Below, piece after piece: positions 60,780 through 64,000 of a stretch of DNA of 64,000 nucleotides. Location: positions 1 through 64,000 of the forward strand of contig NZ_AYMJ01000031.1 of the NCBI RefSeq assembly GCF_000633255.1, read 5' to 3'. How positions within the stretch are numbered: the stretch's first letter is position 1; each line of letters starts with the position of its first letter. This DNA is from Pseudomonas sp. H1h (lineage in GTDB: Bacteria; Pseudomonadota; Gammaproteobacteria; Pseudomonadales; Pseudomonadaceae). The notes below the pieces were generated by a model that saw nothing but the letters and a program-made list of their open reading frames with translations, was not told where the DNA came from and did no database searches. Both the position numbers and the translations under genes were made by a program.

Positions 60780-60935
60780 TGCCCCTCACCCTGACCCTCT
60801 CCCGGAGGAGAGGGGACTGACCGAGGTGTTTTGGCTTGATACGTTGACCTGAGTCGAGCTCAGGCTTGAAAAGCTTGAAGATCGGCTCCCTTCCCCCTCG
60901 CCCCCCTGGGGGAGAGGGTTGGGGTGAGGGGGAAG
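60780..60935. repeat. Inverted CCCTCACCC-type intergenic repeat pair
   Basis: CCCCTCACCCTGACCCTCTC near 60782 and GGGGGAGAGGGTTGGGGTGA near 60908 are inverted, matching the pair near 24.2 kb. They lie between the glycosyltransferase and chemoreceptor genes. Confidence 0.75.
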
Positions 60936-60945
60936 GCTTTTGATC

Positions 60946-62835
60946 TTAGATGCGGAAACTGCCTACCAGCTGCTTCAGACGCGCAGCCTGTTGCTCCAGA
61001 TCCGAACAGGCGCGCAACGTTGCCTGCAGGTTTTCCACGCCTTCCTGGTTCAGTGTGTTGATTTCGGTGATGTCGACGTTGATCGACTCGACCACCGCGG
61101 TCTGTTCCTCGGTCGCGGTCGCCACCGACTGGTTCATCCCATCGATCTCACCGATGCGCAGGGTCACGCTGTTGAGGCGCTCGCCGGCGAGGTTGGCGAT
61201 TTCCACGCTGTCCTGGCTATGGCGCTGGCTGTCGCTCATGGTGCTCACCGACTCCCGGGCGCCGACTTGCAGCTCCTCGATCATGGTCTGTACCTGCTGC
61301 GCCGATTCCTGGGTGCGATGCGCCAGGTTGCGCACTTCGTCCGCCACCACCGCAAAACCACGGCCAGCCTCACCGGCACGCGCCGCTTCGATGGCGGCGT
61401 TGAGGGCCAGCAGGTTGGTTTGCTGGGAGATGCTGGTGATCACTTCCAGGATCTGCCCGATGTTCACGGTCTTGCTGTTCAGCGACTCGATGTTGCTGCT
61501 GGACGCGCTGAGCATGCTCGACAGTTGATTCATCGCCTTGATGCTGCGATCCACCACTTGCTGGCCGTCTTCGGCGAGGCCACGGGCGTCGCTGGCCTGG
61601 TTCGAGGCTTGCGCGGCATTGCGCGCGATTTCCTGAGCGGCGGCGCCCAGCTGATTGATCGCGGCGGCGACGCTGCTGGTGCGCGAGGCTTGCTGATCGG
61701 AGTTGTACATCGACGAGTTGGACGCCGCGACCACGCGCAGGGCGACCTCGTTGACTTGCCCGGTGGCGGAAGACACTTCGCGGATCGAACCGTGAATACG
61801 CTCCACGAAACGGTTGAATGCGGTACCCAACACACCAAATTCATCGTTATTGACGATGGTCAGGCGTTTGGTCAGGTCGCCTTCGCCGTCGGCGATGTCT
61901 TCCATGGCGCGGGTCATGACGTGCAGCGGCTGGATCAGCAGGCGAATCAGCATTCCCAGCAGCGCAATGATGATGACCACCGCGATCACGGTGGCGATCA
62001 CTGCCGAGGTGCGGAACTCGCTGAGCATCGAGAAAGCTTTGTCCTTGTCCACCGACAGACCGATATACCAGTTCACCGATGGCAGGCCCTTGATCGGCGT
62101 GAAGCTGACGATGCGGGTCTTGCCATCGACAGTGATTTCACTGAAATCGCTGCTGATGCGCGGGGTGTCCTGCGGGTAGGCCTCTTTCAGCGACTTCATC
62201 ACCAGCGCCTTGTCCGGGTGCACCAGGATCTTGCCGTCGGCGCTGACCAGGAACGCGTAACCCATGCCGGAAAAGTCGCGGGCGGTGAGGGTATCGACCA
62301 GGGTTTGCAGACTCAGGTCGCCGCCGACCACGCCAACGCTCTGGCCGGCCTTTTTCGAAGCGGTGGCGATAGAGATGATCAACTGGCCGGTGGCGGCATC
62401 GATGTACGGTTCGGTCAGCGTCGAGGCGCTGCTGCTCTCGGCGCCTTTGTACCAAGGGCGAACCCGAGGGTCGAAACCGTCCGGCATCTTCACGTCCGGA
62501 CGGATGGTGAAGTGGCCGGTGGCATCGCCCAGGTAAGTGGCCATGAACGTCGAGGTCAGGGATTTCTGTTCCAGCAGGCTGGCGACGTTGGCCGGTTCCG
62601 GATTGATGGCGATGTTCTGGGCGGCGTTCTCCACCAGCAGAATGCGCCCGTTGAGCCAGGTCTGAATGTTGTCGGCAGTGACTTCGCCCATCTCGTTGAG
62701 ATAGTTGTTCAGGTCATCGCGGATCGCGTTGCGTTGCAGCCAGTCGTTGTACAGCGTGAACGAGGCGAAGGCGGCGATGACGATGAGGGCGGCGGCAAGC
62801 AAAATTTTATGGCTGAAGCGCAGATTTTTGTTCAT
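60946..62835 (-). CDS. Methyl-accepting chemotaxis protein, amino-acid sensor (PctA/CtaA type)
   Basis: A 629-residue chemoreceptor. A membrane helix (about 10-30) is followed by a periplasmic dCache_1 domain (35-275). The amino-acid-binding motif is visible: DPRVRPWYKGA (Arg, Trp, Tyr), LTEPYIDAATGQL (Tyr) and VVGGDLSL (Asp). A second helix lies at 280-305, then HAMP and the signalling domain, whose tip reads EVITSISQQTNLLALNAAIEAARAGEAGRGFAVVADEVRNLA. There is no CheR-docking pentapeptide at the end (LVGSFRI). Ligands are probably several L-amino acids, as for PctA/PctB and CtaA. Confidence 0.92.
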   Translation of the reverse strand: MNKNLRFSHKILLAAALIVIAAFASFTLYNDWLQRNAIRDDLNNYLNEMGEVTADNIQTWLNGRILLVENAAQNIAINPEPANVASLLEQKSLTSTFMATYLGDATGHFTIRPDVKMPDGFDPRVRPWYKGAESSSASTLTEPYIDAATGQLIISIATASKKAGQSVGVVGGDLSLQTLVDTLTARDFSGMGYAFLVSADGKILVHPDKALVMKSLKEAYPQDTPRISSDFSEITVDGKTRIVSFTPIKGLPSVNWYIGLSVDKDKAFSMLSEFRTSAVIATVIAVVIIIALLGMLIRLLIQPLHVMTRAMEDIADGEGDLTKRLTIVNNDEFGVLGTAFNRFVERIHGSIREVSSATGQVNEVALRVVAASNSSMYNSDQQASRTSSVAAAINQLGAAAQEIARNAAQASNQASDARGLAEDGQQVVDRSIKAMNQLSSMLSASSSNIESLNSKTVNIGQILEVITSISQQTNLLALNAAIEAARAGEAGRGFAVVADEVRNLAHRTQESAQQVQTMIEELQVGARESVSTMSDSQRHSQDSVEIANLAGERLNSVTLRIGEIDGMNQSVATATEEQTAVVESINVDITEINTLNQEGVENLQATLRACSDLEQQAARLKQLVGSFRI

Positions 62836-63022
62836 GGCTTGGGGTTCCGCTAAGGTCTTAATGTCCTGGGCGTGCTTTTATAAAGACGCGCAATATGGGC
62901 AAGGGTGAAAACCAACTGATATTTCCGTCTCTCCTTAGGGAAATGTCCGACTCGACCTTTCGGTCGGGTACTCGCCTTGTTTATCGGCCATCGCGAATTA
63001 AAGATTAACCATAGGTGACAAA

Positions 63023-64000
63023 ATGCCTGACACATCGCAACTCGTTATCGGTGCCGATCTGGCGGGGCAACCGATTGCTCAGGCCATGCGCCTGGCGAAC
63101 CGGCACGGGCTGATCGCCGGCGCGACCGGAACCGGCAAGACAGTGACTTTGCAGCGCCTCGCCGAGGCGTTCAGTGACGCCGGGGTGGCAGTGTTCGCCG
63201 CTGACATCAAGGGTGACCTGTGCGGCCTCGGCGCTGCCGGCAATCCGCAGGGCAAGGTCGCCGAGCGCATCGCCGGGATGCCCTGGCTCGACTACAAACC
63301 GCAGGCTTATCCGGTGACGCTGTGGGACATTCACGGTGAGTCCGGTCATCCGTTGCGCACCACCTTGAGTGAAATGGGCCCGCTGCTGATCGGCAGCCTG
63401 CTGGAACTGACCGACAGTCAGCAGTCGGCGTTGTACGCGGCCTTTAAAGTGGCGGACCGCGAAGGCCTGCTGTTGCTGGACCTGAAAGACCTCAAGGCGT
63501 TGCTCAATCACCTCAAGGACAACCCGCAACTGCTCGGCGAAGACGCTGCATTGATGACCACCGGCTCCAGCCAGGCGCTGTTGCGACGGCTTGCGACCCT
63601 GGAACAGCAGGGCGCTGAAGCTTTGTTCGGTGAACCGGCGCTGCAACTGCAAGACATTCTGCAGCCGGCAGCTGACGGTCGTGGGCGCATTCATTTGCTT
63701 GATGCCAGTCGTCTGGTACACGAGGCGCCGAAGGTCTACGCGACGTTCCTGCTGTGGCTGTTGGCCGAACTGTTCGAGCAGTTGCCGGAGCGTGGCGATG
63801 CCGACAAGCCGCTGCTGGCGCTGTTTTTCGATGAAGCGCATTTGCTGTTCGGCGATACGCCCAAGGCGTTACAGGACCGGCTGGAACAAGTGGTGCGGCT
63901 GATTCGCTCGAAAGGCGTCGGCGTGTATTTCGTCACCCAATCGCCGGGCGACCTGCCGGATAACGTGCTGGCGCAGCTTGGCCTGCGGGTCCAGCACGGC
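63023..64000 (+). CDS. HerA-like/DUF853 ATPase, 5' part
   Basis: The first 326 codons of an ATPase that runs past the window. Walker A is GATGTGKTVTLQ (about residue 33), followed by VFAADIKGDL. Walker B is LLALFFDEAHLLF near residue 275, with RSKGVGVYFVTQSPGDLP after it. This is the DUF853/YjgR group of HerA-FtsK-type ATPases, of unclear function. The ATG at 63023 has a weak GGTG upstream. An antisense frame over the same region is a shadow. Confidence 0.9.
   Translation, partial: MPDTSQLVIGADLAGQPIAQAMRLANRHGLIAGATGTGKTVTLQRLAEAFSDAGVAVFAADIKGDLCGLGAAGNPQGKVAERIAGMPWLDYKPQAYPVTLWDIHGESGHPLRTTLSEMGPLLIGSLLELTDSQQSALYAAFKVADREGLLLLDLKDLKALLNHLKDNPQLLGEDAALMTTGSSQALLRRLATLEQQGAEALFGEPALQLQDILQPAADGRGRIHLLDASRLVHEAPKVYATFLLWLLAELFEQLPERGDADKPLLALFFDEAHLLFGDTPKALQDRLEQVVRLIRSKGVGVYFVTQSPGDLPDNVLAQLGLRVQHG

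Noticed and set aside
60940..62853. 637-codon open frame opposite the chemoreceptor
   Set aside because: Antisense shadow; the other strand has an intact chemoreceptor with all signature motifs.
62945..62970. CCGAC/GTCGG hairpin between the chemoreceptor and the HerA-like gene
   Set aside because: The stem is short with mismatches and has no U-tract; it is not distinguishable from chance in this GC-rich DNA.

Overview
The window reads as chromosome of a fluorescent Pseudomonas (P. fluorescens group). It is GC-rich and carries REP pairs of the GTGGGAGCGGGCTTGCTCGCGAA type. It also has pseudomonad core genes in the order I recall from P. aeruginosa PAO1 (PA4333 to about PA4309): class I fumarase, sadC, ferredoxin reductase, enoyl-CoA hydratase, pykA, a lipoprotein, a PilZ protein, the DUF58/MoxR cluster, sbcB, mvaT, purU and an amino-acid chemoreceptor. 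Gene identities come from reading the translated sequence; no database search was run.

Layout. 1-4.4 kb: end of an unknown gene, an AraC-type regulator, an ABM-domain monooxygenase, a flavin-reductase-like protein, a small exported repeat protein and a four-fold-repeat membrane protein. 4.5-9.3 kb: a 2-oxoglutarate (KgtP-type) permease with a DctB/DctD-type sensor and sigma54 activator; a sigma54 promoter and two activator palindromes lie in front of the permease gene. 9.4-22.3 kb (minus strand): a Tc-toxin operon encoding TcB (SpvB/TcdB type) followed by three TccC-type RHS proteins with unrelated C-termini. 22.4-31.5 kb: core genes (fumarase, sadC, ferredoxin reductase, enoyl-CoA hydratase, pyk, lipoprotein, PilZ), interrupted by a delta-60 repeat protein. 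32.1-47.5 kb (plus strand): a four-gene operon encoding a tandem Ig-like protein, a TcaA-like half of TcA carrying its own Ig-like tail, a TcaB-like half of TcA, and a second giant Ig-like protein. 47.6-54.3 kb: RDD/SpoIIM/DUF4129/DUF4350/MoxR/DUF58 operon. 54.4-64 kb: sbcB, mvaT, purU, a small gene, a flippase-like/deacetylase/glycosyltransferase operon, a PctA-like chemoreceptor and the start of a HerA-like ATPase.

The main observation is that three separated units (tcB-tccC operon, delta-60 gene, TcA/Ig operon) each carry the same lux/las-rhl-type palindrome, with core CTGTCAGA followed by an 8-bp inverted arm, at 65-83 bp before the start codon. In two of the three the distance to the start codon is identical. 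This links the separated units into one probable LuxR-type regulon and suggests that the Ig-like proteins and the delta-60 protein belong to the Tc toxin system. No luxR or luxI gene and no lysis or secretion cassette is visible in the window.

The Ig-like proteins occupy the position that chitinases hold in the Yersinia entomophaga Tc system, whose TcA is also split. They may therefore be decoration or receptor-binding subunits. That role is inference.
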